A stretch of 64,000 bases of DNA from contig NZ_WJIB01000003.1 in NCBI RefSeq assembly GCF_019400745.1, positions 248,001 to 312,000 of the forward strand. Direction: 5' to 3'. Every line of letters starts with the position of its first letter. Within the stretch, counting starts at the first letter, position 1. The notes beneath the pieces are model-generated. The model was not told the DNA's origin, ran no database searches, and worked only from the letters and a program-made list of their open reading frames with translations. The translations under genes were made by a program, and so were the position numbers. Shown piece after piece: positions 26,037-37,731 of the stretch. The DNA comes from Cohnella sp. CFH 77786. GTDB lineage: Bacteria; Bacillota; Bacilli; Paenibacillales; Paenibacillaceae.

Positions 26037-27328
26037 TCGAACGCTACAGCCGCCCGGAGATGCGGGCCATTTGGACGGAACAGAACAAGTTTCAGGCTTG
26101 GCTGGAGGTGGAGCTTTGCGCGTGCGAGGCTTGGGCCGAGCTCGGGCATATCCCGAAGGAAGATACCGTGGAGCTGCGCAAGAACGCCCGCTTCGACATC
26201 GACCGGATCTACGAGATCGAGCAGGAAACGCGCCACGATGTCATCGCCTTTACGCGCGCGGTATCGGAGAGTCTCGGGGCGGAACGCAAATGGGTGCATT
26301 ACGGGCTGACCTCCACGGACGTCGTCGACACGGCGCTTGGATATCTTCTGCTGCAGGCGAACCGCATTTTGCGCCGGGATATCGAGAACTTCATCGCCAT
26401 TCTGCGCGAACAGGCGATCCGCTATAAAGACACCCCGATGATGGGCCGCACGCACGGCGTCCACGCGGAGCCGACGACGTTCGGGCTGAAGCTGGCGCTG
26501 TGGCACGAAGAGATGAAGCGCAACCTGGAGCGCTTCGACCGGGCGGCGGACGGCGTCCAGTTCGGCAAAATGTCCGGCGCGGTCGGCACGTACGCCAACA
26601 TCGATCCGTTCGTCGAGCAATTCGTTTGCGAGAAGCTCGGCATCAAGCCGGCGCCGATTTCGACCCAGACGCTGCAGCGCGACCGACACGCGGAATACAT
26701 GGCGACGCTGGCTCTCATCGCGACGTCCGTCGACAAATTCGCGACGGAAATCCGCGGCCTGCAGAAGAGCGAGTTCCGCGAAGTCGAGGAGCCGTTCGCC
26801 AAGGGCCAGAAGGGCTCCTCCGCGATGCCCCACAAGCGCAACCCGATCGGCTGCGAGAACATGAGCGGGCTTTCGCGGGTGATCCGCGGCCACATGCTGA
26901 CGGCATACGAAAACGTCACGCTGTGGCACGAACGGGACATTTCGCACTCCTCGGCCGAACGGGTGATTTTGCCGGACGCGACCATGCTGCTCAATTACAT
27001 GTTGAACCGGTTCGGCAACATCGTGAAGAATCTGACCGTGTTCCCGGAGAACATGAAGCGGAACATGCGCAGCACGTACAACGTGCCGTTCTCCGGCCGC
27101 GTCATGACGAAGCTGATCGACAAGGGGTTCAGCCGCGAACAGGCATACGACACCGTGCAGCCCCGCGCGATGCAGGCCTGGGAGGAGCAGCGGGATTTCC
27201 GCTCGATCGTGGAAAGCACGCCGGAGATCACGGAGCGGCTCAGCCCGGAGGAAATCGCGGACTGCTTCGATCCTTCCTGGCATTTGAAGCACGTGGACAC
27301 CATATTCGAACGGCTCGGCTTGAAATAA
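26033..27328 (+). CDS. purB: Adenylosuccinate lyase
   Basis: 431-residue fumarase-superfamily enzyme acting twice in purine synthesis: SAICAR to AICAR, and adenylosuccinate to [17 protein letters not shown] opens the protein. [18 protein letters not shown] carries the general acid His, and the family signature is [19 protein letters not shown] with the catalytic Ser in the flexible loop. GGAGGG lies 11 bases before the ATG, which overlaps the purK stop. Confidence 0.98.
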   Translation: MIERYSRPEMRAIWTEQNKFQAWLEVELCACEAWAELGHIPKEDTVELRKNARFDIDRIYEIEQETRHDVIAFTRAVSESLGAERKWVHYGLTSTDVVDTALGYLLLQANRILRRDIENFIAILREQAIRYKDTPMMGRTHGVHAEPTTFGLKLALWHEEMKRNLERFDRAADGVQFGKMSGAVGTYANIDPFVEQFVCEKLGIKPAPISTQTLQRDRHAEYMATLALIATSVDKFATEIRGLQKSEFREVEEPFAKGQKGSSAMPHKRNPIGCENMSGLSRVIRGHMLTAYENVTLWHERDISHSSAERVILPDATMLLNYMLNRFGNIVKNLTVFPENMKRNMRSTYNVPFSGRVMTKLIDKGFSREQAYDTVQPRAMQAWEEQRDFRSIVESTPEITERLSPEEIADCFDPSWHLKHVDTIFERLGLK

Positions 27329-27352
27329 TACATGGACGGGGAGGCGGCCAGG

Positions 27353-28249
27353 TTGTCGATTTCCGAAGCATTATCCACCGCGGAAGGGCTCGTGAAGGCT
27401 CCGCTCCTGCATAAAGGCAAGGTCCGGGAGCTGTACGACATCGGCGAGTTTCTGCTGATCGTCGTGACGGACCGCATCAGCGCTTTCGATTACGTGCTCG
27501 ATCCTCCCGTGCCGGACAAAGGTCGCGTGCTGAACGGCCTCAGCGCCTATTGGTTCGAGCGCACGGCCGGGATCCAGAAGAACCATGTCGTGCATACCGA
27601 CGCAGAGTTGCTGGGCGATCTGGTGAAGGAACCGGAGAAGCTGGCCGGACGCATCATGGTGTGCCGGAAAGCGAAGCGGATCGACATCGAATGCGTCGTC
27701 CGCGGCTACATTACCGGGGGAGGCTGGCGTCAGTATACAGCGACCGGCGAGGTCAACGGCATCGCGCTTCCGGAGGGGCTGCGCAAGAACGGCAAGCTGG
27801 AGCAGCCGATCTTCACGCCCGCGGGCAAGAACGACGTCGGCCATGACGAGGACATCCCGTTCGAAGAAATGGCTCGGCGCGTAGGGCGCGAGCTGGCGGA
27901 GGAATTGCGGGAACGCAGTTTGCGGTTGTACGAAGCGGGACGGGATTTCTGCGCGGAGCGCGGCATCATCCTCGCGGACTGCAAGTTCGAGTTCGGTTTG
28001 CTGGAGGGCGGCGAGGTCATTCTGATCGACGAGCTGTTCACGCCGGATTCCTCGCGGTTCTGGGCGAAAGAGAAATACGCGCTCGATGTGGAGATCGACA
28101 GCATGGACAAAGAGCCGGTGCGCACGTATTTGTCGGGCTCCGATTGGGACAAGAACAGCCCGCCGCCCCGGCTGCCGGATTCCGTTGTCGAAGAAACCTC
28201 GGCCCGCTATAAGGAAATTTACCGTCGATTGACGGAGCAACGCGTCTAA
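27353..28249 (+). CDS. purC: Phosphoribosylaminoimidazole-succinocarboxamide (SAICAR) synthase
   Basis: About 298 residues, the longer SAICAR-synthase form; it joins aspartate to CAIR. LLHKGKVRELYDIGEFLLIV, VTDRISAFDYVLDPPVPDKG, IDIECVVRGYITGGGWRQY and DCKFEFGLLEGGEVILIDEL are characteristic. I prefer the TTG at 27353, 8 bases after GGGGAGG, over the ATG at 27332, which precedes that ribosome site. It ends 84 bases before a repetitive element that separates it from purS. Confidence 0.96.
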   Translation: MSISEALSTAEGLVKAPLLHKGKVRELYDIGEFLLIVVTDRISAFDYVLDPPVPDKGRVLNGLSAYWFERTAGIQKNHVVHTDAELLGDLVKEPEKLAGRIMVCRKAKRIDIECVVRGYITGGGWRQYTATGEVNGIALPEGLRKNGKLEQPIFTPAGKNDVGHDEDIPFEEMARRVGRELAEELRERSLRLYEAGRDFCAERGIILADCKFEFGLLEGGEVILIDELFTPDSSRFWAKEKYALDVEIDSMDKEPVRTYLSGSDWDKNSPPPRLPDSVVEETSARYKEIYRRLTEQRV

Positions 28250-28333
28250 GTTTGCCGTTGAGTGGTGTTCGGGGTTCAGCGGACGGCGACTCCTCTATGC
28301 GGTTGGGAAGGATGGTTGTCTATTTTTACCCTC

Positions 28334-28814
28334 GACCCAGGGTATCCCTTTCGCTCAGGACCGCCCCAAGCCGGAAAAACCGGGCTACAGTGTCGCGATT
28401 GGCGAAAAAGCGCGCTGCAAGACGGAAAAACCGGGTTACAGAGCCTTGGTCGGTGAAAAAGCGCGCTGCAAGCCGGAAAAACCGGGTTATACAGTGTCGC
28501 GATTGGCGAAAAGTCGCGCTGCAAGCCGGAAAAACCGGGTTACGGTGTCGCGTTTGGCGAAAAAGCGTGCTGCAAGCCGGAAAAACCGGGTTACAGTGTC
28601 GCGATTGGCGAAAAGTCGCGCTGCAAGCCGGAAAAACCGGGTTACAGTGTCGCGATTGGCGAAAAGTCGCGCTGCAAGCCGGAAAAACCGGGTTACAGTG
28701 TCGCGATTGGCGAAAAGTCGCGCTGCAAGCCGGAAAAACCGAAGCTAAGTGAAAGGGATAACCCCTTCACTCAGGGCTACGAGCAGACACTGAGCGCAGG
28801 GGATACCCCGGGTC
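28334..28814. repeat. 51-bp tandem array inside 25-bp inverted repeats, between purC and purS
   Basis: Seven full 51-bp units and a partial eighth run from 28372 to about 28745. The landmark CGGAAAAACC recurs at 28372, 28423, 28474, 28527, 28578, 28629, 28680 and 28731. Each unit holds CCGG-AAAAA-CCGG and CGCGA...TCGCG, so each can fold into two small hairpins. The array is bracketed by imperfect inverted repeats at 28334-28358 and 28790-28814 (22 of 25 positions match). A partial direct copy at about 28757-28775 can fold back onto the right repeat. Since 51 is divisible by three, all forward frames stay open across much of it; no ribosome site or known protein supports coding. The whole gap 28250-28948 has no gene I recognise. 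Confidence 0.9.
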
Positions 28815-28948
28815 AAGCAAGCCAAGAGAATAGGGCCTATTCCAAGCGAGGCAAGAGATCGGGAAGTCCCACCGCAATGGATTAAAAAGATCACAAGCGC
28901 ATGCAGCCAGCCAAAGGGCACAGGAGCCCATTCAAGGAGGAGCAACCG

Positions 28949-29191
28949 ATGAAAGCCAAAGTTTACGTGACGATCAAGGAAAACGTGCTCGACCCTCAAG
29001 GCAATGCCGTCCAAGGAGCGCTCCACTCGCTGGGATTCGGAGAAGTTTCCAAAGTCCGCATCGGAAAATTCATGGAAGTGGAGCTCGCGACGTCCGACCG
29101 CGCCCAGGCGGAGCAGCAGCTGAAATCGATGTGCGAGAAGCTCCTTGCCAACACCGTCGTCGAAGATTACCGCTTCGAACTGGAGGGCTGA
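28949..29191 (+). CDS. purS: FGAM synthase subunit PurS
   Basis: 80-residue dimeric subunit that bridges PurL and PurQ in the three-part formylglycinamidine synthase. [40 protein letters not shown] and [17 protein letters not shown] are typical. AAGGAGGAG lies 6-8 bases before the ATG. It restarts the operon after the repeat element; purQ begins 7 bases after its stop. Confidence 0.96.
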   Translation: MKAKVYVTIKENVLDPQGNAVQGALHSLGFGEVSKVRIGKFMEVELATSDRAQAEQQLKSMCEKLLANTVVEDYRFELEG

Positions 29192-29198
29192 TCTCCCC

Positions 29199-29918
29199 AT
29201 GAAATTCGCGGTTCTCGTTTTCCCGGGCTCCAACTGCGACCTGGACATGTACCATGCCGTCGAAGACACGGTACAGCAACCGGTCGATTACGTATGGCAC
29301 ACCGCCACCGACCTCTCCGCGTACGACGCCATTCTCGTGCCGGGAGGCTTCTCCTACGGCGATTACCTCCGCTGCGGTGCCATTGCCCAATTCGCTCCCG
29401 TCATGGAGGAAGTGCGCAAAGCGGCGGAGGCCGGCAAATTCGTGCTCGGCGTCTGCAACGGCTTCCAGATTCTGACCGAGGCTGGGCTGCTGCCCGGCGC
29501 TCTCATCCGGAACAACAGCCTGAAATTCCGCTGCCACCCGGTGGATCTCGTCGTGGAGAACAACAAGACGGCATTCACGAACGACTACGCGCCGGGAGAG
29601 ACGGTCCGCATCCCGATCGCGCACGGAGAAGGCAACTACTATGTCGACGAACAAACGCTGCTAACGCTCAAAGCGAACAATCAGATCGTCTTCCGCTACG
29701 CCGGCGAGAATCCGAACGGTTCCACGGACAACATTGCCGGCGTGTCCAACGAACGCGGCAACGTCGTCGGCATGATGCCGCATCCCGAACGCGCAGTCAA
29801 AGAGCTGCTCGGCTCGAAGGACGGCGCCCGCATGTTCACGTCAGTACTCAACGCTTTTTTATCGCGGGTCAATTCCGGCGCAGTACACGGCGCTCAGGCC
29901 CAAAGCGAGAGAGTTTGA
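29199..29918 (+). CDS. purQ: FGAM synthase glutaminase subunit PurQ
   Basis: 239-residue class I glutamine amidotransferase delivering ammonia to Pur[41 protein letters not shown] and [20 protein letters not shown] (nucleophile Cys) are present, and [12 protein letters not shown] and [10 protein letters not shown] (His/Glu) complete the triad. The reading frame ends inside a 9-bp hairpin just before purL. Confidence 0.97.
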   Translation: MKFAVLVFPGSNCDLDMYHAVEDTVQQPVDYVWHTATDLSAYDAILVPGGFSYGDYLRCGAIAQFAPVMEEVRKAAEAGKFVLGVCNGFQILTEAGLLPGALIRNNSLKFRCHPVDLVVENNKTAFTNDYAPGETVRIPIAHGEGNYYVDEQTLLTLKANNQIVFRYAGENPNGSTDNIAGVSNERGNVVGMMPHPERAVKELLGSKDGARMFTSVLNAFLSRVNSGAVHGAQAQSERV

Positions 29919-29942
29919 CTTCGTCAAACTCCCTATTATAGG
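29911..29942 (+). other. Hairpins across the purQ stop and purL ribosome site
   Basis: GAGTTTGAC / GTCAAACTC is a perfect 9-bp stem with a TTC loop, and the purQ TGA lies in its 5' arm. It is followed at once by CCTA-TTA-TAGG, whose 3' arm overlaps the AGGAGGG of purL. No T-tract, so it is more likely a translation or RNA-stability element than a terminator. Confidence 0.45.
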
Positions 29943-29952
29943 AGGGAACGCA

Positions 29953-32180
<2,228 letters not shown>

Positions 32181-32196
<16 letters not shown>

Positions 32197-33698
32197 ATCC
32201 GGCCGGAACCCCGGGAAACGAACAGATCGGAGGGACAACGGTGCAGCGCCTCTGGACAGGTGACTACTACAACGAAGGCAACGGACGCGATGACATTTTC
32301 GACAAGTTGAAGGAAGAGTGCGGCGTATTCGGGGTGTTCGGACATCCCGAAGCCGCGGCCCTGTCCTATTACGGCCTGCACGCGCTGCAGCACCGCGGCG
32401 AGGAAAGCGCCGGCATCTGCACCTCCGACAATGGGGTGTTCCATTACCACCGCGGAATGGGGCTCGTGAAGGAAGTGTTCGACCAGGACCGGATCGCTTC
32501 GCTTCCCGGCGACCGGTCAATCGGTCACGTGCGTTATTCGACCGCGGGAGAGAGCAAGCTGGCGAATGCCCAGCCGCTCGTGTTCAAGTACCGGGGAGGC
32601 GATCTCGCGGTGGCGACGAACGGCAACATCGTCAATGCCCCGCAAATCCGGCGGGAACTCGAATCGCAAGGCTCGATTTTCCAGACGTCCAGCGACACCG
32701 AGGTCATCGCCCACCTCATCGCCCGTTCGCCGAAGAACCTGGTGGACGCGGTGAAGGACGCCTTCGACCGGCTGGTTGGAGGGTTCGCGTTCCTGATCAT
32801 GACGAACGACACCTTGATTGCCGCATCCGATCCGCACGGCCTGCGGCCGATGGTGTTGGGCAGGCTGGGAGAGGGGCACGTGTTCTCCTCCGAGTCCTGC
32901 GCTCTGGAGACGATCGGCGCGACCTACCTGCGCGACGTGCAGCCGGGCGAGCTGCTGATCCTGGACAAGGACGGCGTGCGCGAGGACCGTTTCGCGTCGC
33001 TCGAACGCCGCGCGGTCTGCGCGATGGAGTACATTTACTTCGCCCGTCCGGACAGCGACATCAACGGCATCAACCTGCACTCGTCCCGCAAACGGATGGG
33101 GCGGCAGCTGGCGATCGAGGCGTTCGCCGACGCCGACGTCGTCACCGGCGTGCCGGATTCCAGCATCAGTGCCGCCATCGGGTACGCGGAGCAGACGGGC
33201 ATCCCTTACGAGCTCGGACTGATCAAAAACAAATACACGGGCCGAACGTTTATCCAGCCGTCCCAGGAGCTGCGCGAGAAAGGCGTCAAAATGAAGCTGT
33301 CCGCCGTCCGCAAGGTGGTCGAAGGGAAACGGGTCATCATGATCGACGACTCCATCGTGCGGGGCACGACGTCCCGCCGGATCGTCAATCTGCTGCGGGA
33401 AGCCGGCGCGCTTGAGGTGCACGTGCGGATCACTTCACCGCCTTTCGCCAATCCGTGCTTTTACGGAATCGATACGCCGGACCGGCGGGATCTGATCGCG
33501 TCCAGCAAAACGATCGAGGAAATCCGCCAGGCGATCAACGCGGATTCGCTGTATTTCCTCAGCAAAGAGGGGCTTATCGAGGCGATCGGGGGGCACGAAG
33601 GGGAGCGGGACCGCGGGCTCTGCCTCGGCTGCTTTAGCAACGATTACCCGACGCTGGTCGATTTCGAAGAGGCTCAAATCGGCTGCGGTTGCGATTAA
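32181..33698 (+). CDS. purF: Amidophosphoribosyltransferase (glutamine PRPP amidotransferase)
   Basis: Committed step of purine synthesis: PRPP plus glutamine to phosphoribosylamine. The Ntn nucleophile Cys is in [12 protein letters not shown], exposed after propeptide cleavage; [18 protein letters not shown] follows. The PRTase domain shows [18 protein letters not shown]. All four Cys expected to bind the 4Fe-4S cluster of the Bacillus type are visible (in [16 protein letters not shown] and GLCLGCFSN). Two starts are credible: ATG 32181 (GGAAGGAAG upstream, ~46-residue propeptide) or GTG 32241 (GGAGGG upstream, 26-residue propeptide). Either gives a longer propeptide than the 11 residues in B. 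subtilis. Confidence 0.96.
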
Positions 33699-34084
33699 AT
33701 GGATTTCGCCAACCCCCTAAGAGATTCGCCAACCCCCTATGTCCCCCTTCCCCGGAAGGGGGATTCCGAGGCGCTGCGCCCTCTGGACACCCGCATGACG
33801 GCTTTGGGAGCGTAGATGGAGCTGTGGAGGTTGGAGGGGCATGGGCGGAAGAACGGTGAACAAGCACTGGAATGGGAAGTTCATCGGAGTGAACTCGAAT
33901 TTGAGCCAGAGCGGCGGTCGCCCGGGAACCGTGAGAGGGAATCGCCAGTGACCAAACGGAGTGAACTCGAATTTGGGCCAGAGCGGCGGTCGCCCGCAGC
34001 CGTGAGAGGGAATCTGGCGATTTCCCGGCAACGGCGGATTGGGCGTACTGAACGACATTGGCGAACATATAAGGAGTGAACGGA
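33699..34084. repeat. Repeat-bearing gap between purF and purM
   Basis: 386 bases without a gene inside an otherwise compact operon. GATTTCGCCAACCCCCTA at about 33702-33719 recurs, as GATTCGCCAACCCCC, at about 33722-33739. CCCCCTTCCCCGGAAGGGGG at 33740-33759 is a hairpin. A 72-bp unit beginning CGGAGTGAACTCGAATTTG occurs at 33885 and again at 33957, with about 57 bases nearly identical (GCCAGAGCGGCGGTCGCCCG, then GTGAGAGGGAAT). The last copy of AAGGAGTGAA at 34071-34080 serves as the purM ribosome site. Confidence 0.8.
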
Positions 34085-35131
34085 GTGTCCGAAGCATACA
34101 AGCAAGCCGGAGTCGACATCGCCGCGGGCAACGAGGCCGTCGAGCGGATGAAGAAACACGTGAAGAAAACCTTCCGGCCCGAGGTGCTGACGGGGCTCGG
34201 CGGCTTCGGCGGGCTGTTCGGGCTGAACAAGGACAAGTACGAGGAGCCGGTGCTCGTGTCCGGGACCGACGGCGTCGGCACGAAGCTGAAGCTCGCGTTC
34301 CAGATGGACAAGCACGACACGATCGGCATCGACGCCGTCGCCATGTGCGTGAACGACGTCGTGGTGACCGGCGCGGAGCCGCTGTTCTTCCTCGACTACC
34401 TGGCCACGGGCAAGCTGGTGCCGGAGAAAATCGAAGCGATCGTGAAGGGCGTGGCCGACGGTTGCGCCCAAGCCGGATGCGCCCTGATCGGCGGCGAGAC
34501 GGCGGAGATGCCGGGCATGTACCAGGACGGGGAATACGACATTGCCGGCTTCACCGTGGGCATCGTAGACAAGCGGAAAATCGTCGACGGCTCCTTCATC
34601 AAGCCGGGCGACGCCGTGATCGGACTGGGGTCGAGCGGCGTCCATTCCAACGGCTTCTCCCTCGTCCGCAGCCTGCTTCTGGAGCAGAAGGGCTATTCGC
34701 TGTCGGACAAGCTGCCCGAACTGGAGGGCAGAACGCTTGGCGACACGCTGCTGGAACCGACGCGGATTTACGTCAAGCCGATTCTGAAGCTGCTGGAATC
34801 CGTGCAAGTGAAAGGCATGGCCCACATTACCGGGGGCGGCTTCATCGAAAACATTCCGCGCGTTCTTCCCGAAGGCGTAAACGTGGACATCAAGCGCGGC
34901 TCTTGGCCGGTGCTGCCGATCTTCGGACTGATGCAGCGGGACGGAGGCATCTCCGACCGCGACATGTACACGACGTTCAACATGGGCATCGGCATGGTGC
35001 TGGTTATCCCTTCGGATCAGGCGGATCAAGCGCTGGCTCTCGCGGCGGAGCTCGGAGAGAAAGCGTATCGGATCGGCGAAATAACGGCTGGGAACAAAAT
35101 CGTAACGTTCGACGGGGCCGAGTGGAAATGA
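34085..35131 (+). CDS. purM: Phosphoribosylformylglycinamidine cyclo-ligase (AIR synthase)
   Basis: 348-residue ATP-dependent enzyme closing the imidazole ring (FGAM to AIR). [78 protein letters not shown] and [19 protein letters not shown] are diagnostic. The GTG at 34085 is 8 bases after AAGGAG; an in-frame GTG at 34076 overlaps that ribosome site and is less likely. The stop overlaps the purN ATG. Confidence 0.97.
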   Translation: MSEAYKQAGVDIAAGNEAVERMKKHVKKTFRPEVLTGLGGFGGLFGLNKDKYEEPVLVSGTDGVGTKLKLAFQMDKHDTIGIDAVAMCVNDVVVTGAEPLFFLDYLATGKLVPEKIEAIVKGVADGCAQAGCALIGGETAEMPGMYQDGEYDIAGFTVGIVDKRKIVDGSFIKPGDAVIGLGSSGVHSNGFSLVRSLLLEQKGYSLSDKLPELEGRTLGDTLLEPTRIYVKPILKLLESVQVKGMAHITGGGFIENIPRVLPEGVNVDIKRGSWPVLPIFGLMQRDGGISDRDMYTTFNMGIGMVLVIPSDQADQALALAAELGEKAYRIGEITAGNKIVTFDGAEWK

Positions 35132-35790
35132 GCGAATTTCGGATTGCCGTGATGGCTTCAGGCAGCGGCAGCAACTTCCAGATGCTGGCGGAGGCGGCCC
35201 GTGACGGCCGCATTCCCGCCTCCATCGAGCTTCTCGTGTGCGATAAGCCTTCGGCGCAAGTCGTTCGGCGCGCCGAATCTTTCGGTATCGGCACGTTCGT
35301 GTTCAACCCGAAGGATTATCCCTCCCGGGAAGCTTATGAGCAAGAAATTTTGCGGGAGCTGCAGGAGCGCGCCATTGACCTCGTGGTCATGGCCGGATAC
35401 ATGCGGCTCATCACCCCCGTTCTGGTGGAACCCTATTACGGTCGGCTCATCAATATTCACCCCGCGCTCTTGCCGGCTTTTCCCGGACTGCACGCCGCGA
35501 GGCAAGCGCTCGATTACGGCGTGAAGATCGCCGGGGCCACGGTGCATTACGTGGACGGAGGAATGGATTCCGGTCCGATCATCGCGCAGCGTGCCGTCGA
35601 GGTTCGGGACGACGATACGGAAGAGTCGCTGAACGCCCGCATCCAGCGGGTCGAGCACGAGCTGCTGCCGGAGACGGTCCGCCTGATCGCGGAAGGTCGT
35701 GTGACGTTGAACGATCGAAAAGTAAACGTTCGTCTCGGCGATGAATGCCGAATGGCGATGCGCATAGGAAAGGATGAGAAAGATTCATGA
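35128..35790 (+). CDS. purN: Phosphoribosylglycinamide formyltransferase (folate-dependent)
   Basis: 220-residue transformylase using 10-formyl-THF to formylate [23 protein letters not shown] binds the phosphate, [20 protein letters not shown] carries the catalytic Asn-His pair, and [20 protein letters not shown] the catalytic Asp loop. The ATG overlaps the purM stop, and the purN stop overlaps the next ATG, so purM-N-H' are tightly coupled. Confidence 0.96.
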   Translation: MSEFRIAVMASGSGSNFQMLAEAARDGRIPASIELLVCDKPSAQVVRRAESFGIGTFVFNPKDYPSREAYEQEILRELQERAIDLVVMAGYMRLITPVLVEPYYGRLINIHPALLPAFPGLHAARQALDYGVKIAGATVHYVDGGMDSGPIIAQRAVEVRDDDTEESLNARIQRVEHELLPETVRLIAEGRVTLNDRKVNVRLGDECRMAMRIGKDEKDS

Positions 35791-36962
35791 GCGAGATCTA
35801 CGAGATTGCCCTGCGATACGGCATGAACCCGCATCAGAAAGAAGCGAAGCTGAAGGCGGACGGGCCGCTTCCGCTGACCGTCGTTAACGGAGAGCCCGGC
35901 TTCATCAATCTATTGGACGCGCTGAATGCTTTCCAGCTCGTGCGCGAGCTTCGTCAAGCGACGGGTCTTCCCGCTGCGGCTTCTTTCAAACACGTAAGCC
36001 CGGCCGGAGCAGCCGTCTATGCGCCGATGACGCCTGAATTGGCGAAGGCTTATTTCGTCGACGGCGCGGAGCTTTCACCGCTGGCGACCGCATACGCGCG
36101 CGCGCGCGGAGCCGACCGCATGTCCTCCTTCGGGGACGCCGCTGCGCTCAGCGATGTCGTGGATGCGTCCACCGCGCACCTTCTGAAGCGCGAAGTTTCC
36201 GACCTTGTCGTGGCGCCGGGCTACACGCCCGAAGCCCTGGAGATTCTGAAGCAGAAGAAGGGCGGCAAGTACCTCATTCTGCAGATCGATCCGGAATATG
36301 TGCCCGATCCGATCGAGACCCGCACCCTATTCGGGATGAAGCTGCAGCAGGAGCGTAACAGTGCCGTACCGGACGCGTCCGTGTTCGACCGCATCGTGAC
36401 GGAGAACAAGGACCTTCCGGCAGGCGCGAAACGCGATCTGCTCGTGGCTCTCATCACGCTGAAATATACGCAATCCAACTCCATCTGCTACGCGCTCGAC
36501 GGCCAGACGATCGGCATCGGCGCGGGGCAGCAGTCCCGCATTCACTGCACGCGCCTCGCCGGAGACAAGGCGGACCGCTGGTACCTGCGGCAGCACCCGG
36601 CCGCGCTGAACATGAAGTTCCGCGAAGGGCTGGCGCGCGCCGAGCAGAACAACGCGATCGACCTGTGGCTCGAGGACGAAGTGACGCCGGTCGAGCAAGC
36701 GGCTTGGGAGAGCTGCTTCGAGGAAGTGCCGGCCCGTTTGACGCGGGAAGAGAAACGCGAATGGCTCAAGGGATTGACCGGCGTCTCGTATGGCTCCGAT
36801 GCCTTTCTTCCGTTCCGCGACAACCTCGACCGGGCCAGCCGCAGCGGCGTCAAGTACGTCATACAAGCCGGCAGCTCCCTTCGGGATGAAGAAGTGGTTC
36901 AAGCCGCGAACGATTACGGAATGGTCATGGTGTACTCGGGCGTGCGCCTGTTCCATCACTGA
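35787..36962 (+). CDS. purH: Stand-alone AICAR transformylase (PurH C-terminal activity only)
   Basis: 391 residues. It performs the tenth step, AICAR to FAICAR with 10-formyl-THF. The start IALRYGMNPHQKEAKL, SFKHVSPAGAAVY (Lys-His catalytic pair), KYTQSNSICYALDGQTIGIG and GAGQQSRIHCTRLAGDKADR are AICARFT signatures. The ~200-residue IMP-cyclohydrolase/MGS-like domain that normally precedes it in bifunctional PurH (~510 residues) is absent, and the gene begins right after purN, so it is not a truncation by the window. The missing activity is supplied by the next gene. Confidence 0.93.
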   Translation: MSEIYEIALRYGMNPHQKEAKLKADGPLPLTVVNGEPGFINLLDALNAFQLVRELRQATGLPAAASFKHVSPAGAAVYAPMTPELAKAYFVDGAELSPLATAYARARGADRMSSFGDAAALSDVVDASTAHLLKREVSDLVVAPGYTPEALEILKQKKGGKYLILQIDPEYVPDPIETRTLFGMKLQQERNSAVPDASVFDRIVTENKDLPAGAKRDLLVALITLKYTQSNSICYALDGQTIGIGAGQQSRIHCTRLAGDKADRWYLRQHPAALNMKFREGLARAEQNNAIDLWLEDEVTPVEQAAWESCFEEVPARLTREEKREWLKGLTGVSYGSDAFLPFRDNLDRASRSGVKYVIQAGSSLRDEEVVQAANDYGMVMVYSGVRLFHH

Positions 36963-36982
36963 CGGGAGAAGGGACGACGAAC

Positions 36983-37729
36983 ATGTCAACGAAATGGCAG
37001 GAGCTGGCGGATCGAACGGTCCGGCAATTGAAGGCGAACGCTTACCCTGGCCGCGGTATTGTAATCGGTTTGACGCCGGACGCCTCGCGGTATGTGCAAG
37101 TGTACTGGATTATGGGAAGAAGCGAGAACAGCCGCAATCGCATTTTTGTACCGGAAGAGAACGGATATCTGCGCACGGAAGCGCGCGATCCGGCGAAGCT
37201 GTCCGATCCTTCTCTGATCATCTATTATCCGCTTCGGCATGAAGGCGGAGCGCACATCGTTACGAACGGCGATCAGACCGACACGATTTGGGAATCGCTG
37301 AAGCAAGGCGGAACCTTCGAGCAGGCGTTGGCGCAGCGCACCTATGAGCCGGACCCGCCGAACTTCACCCCGCGCATCTCGGGCATCGTCGATCTGAACG
37401 ATCGGCGGAACGCCTACAAGTTGTCCATCCTGAAGACGAACGAGAACGACGAGTCCCAGACGAAGCGCCAATTTTTCCACTATGAAAAAGCGATTGCAGG
37501 ATTTGGCCATTTCATCTCGACGTACCAGGGAGACGGGAACCCGTTGCCGTCATTCGCAGGCGAGCCTCAGCTGGCTCCGCTGTTCGACGACGATAACGAG
37601 ACGGCCCGGTTCTATTGGAACCTGCTGAACGAGGACAACAAAATTTCCTTGTTGGTCAAGACGATCCGCATCGGGGACGGAGCGGTCTCTCTCACCGTAA
37701 TCAACAAGGATTCCGAAGGAGGGGTCTGA
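36983..37729 (+). CDS. purO: PurO-type IMP cyclohydrolase
   Basis: 248-residue protein of the PF07826 family. NAYPGRGIVIGLTPDASRYV and VYWIMGRSENSRNRIFV form the Ntn-fold core and active-site region; PPNFTPRISGIVDLND and IAGFGHFISTYQGDGNPLPS follow. Archaeal PurO closes FAICAR to IMP, and bacterial homologues sit with cyclohydrolase-less PurH, exactly as here. AAGGGA precedes the ATG, 20 bases after the transformylase. The function is inferred from family and from the gap it fills. Confidence 0.88.
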   Translation: MSTKWQELADRTVRQLKANAYPGRGIVIGLTPDASRYVQVYWIMGRSENSRNRIFVPEENGYLRTEARDPAKLSDPSLIIYYPLRHEGGAHIVTNGDQTDTIWESLKQGGTFEQALAQRTYEPDPPNFTPRISGIVDLNDRRNAYKLSILKTNENDESQTKRQFFHYEKAIAGFGHFISTYQGDGNPLPSFAGEPQLAPLFDDDNETARFYWNLLNEDNKISLLVKTIRIGDGAVSLTVINKDSEGGV

Positions 37730-37731
37730 TC

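Noticed and set aside
28372-28745. CRISPR array
   Set aside because: The units are contiguous and nearly identical, without unique spacers, and no cas genes are present.
28252-28752. Repetitive 166-residue protein across the 51-bp array
   Set aside because: No ribosome site, several frames equally open, and composition explained by the repeat length being a multiple of three.
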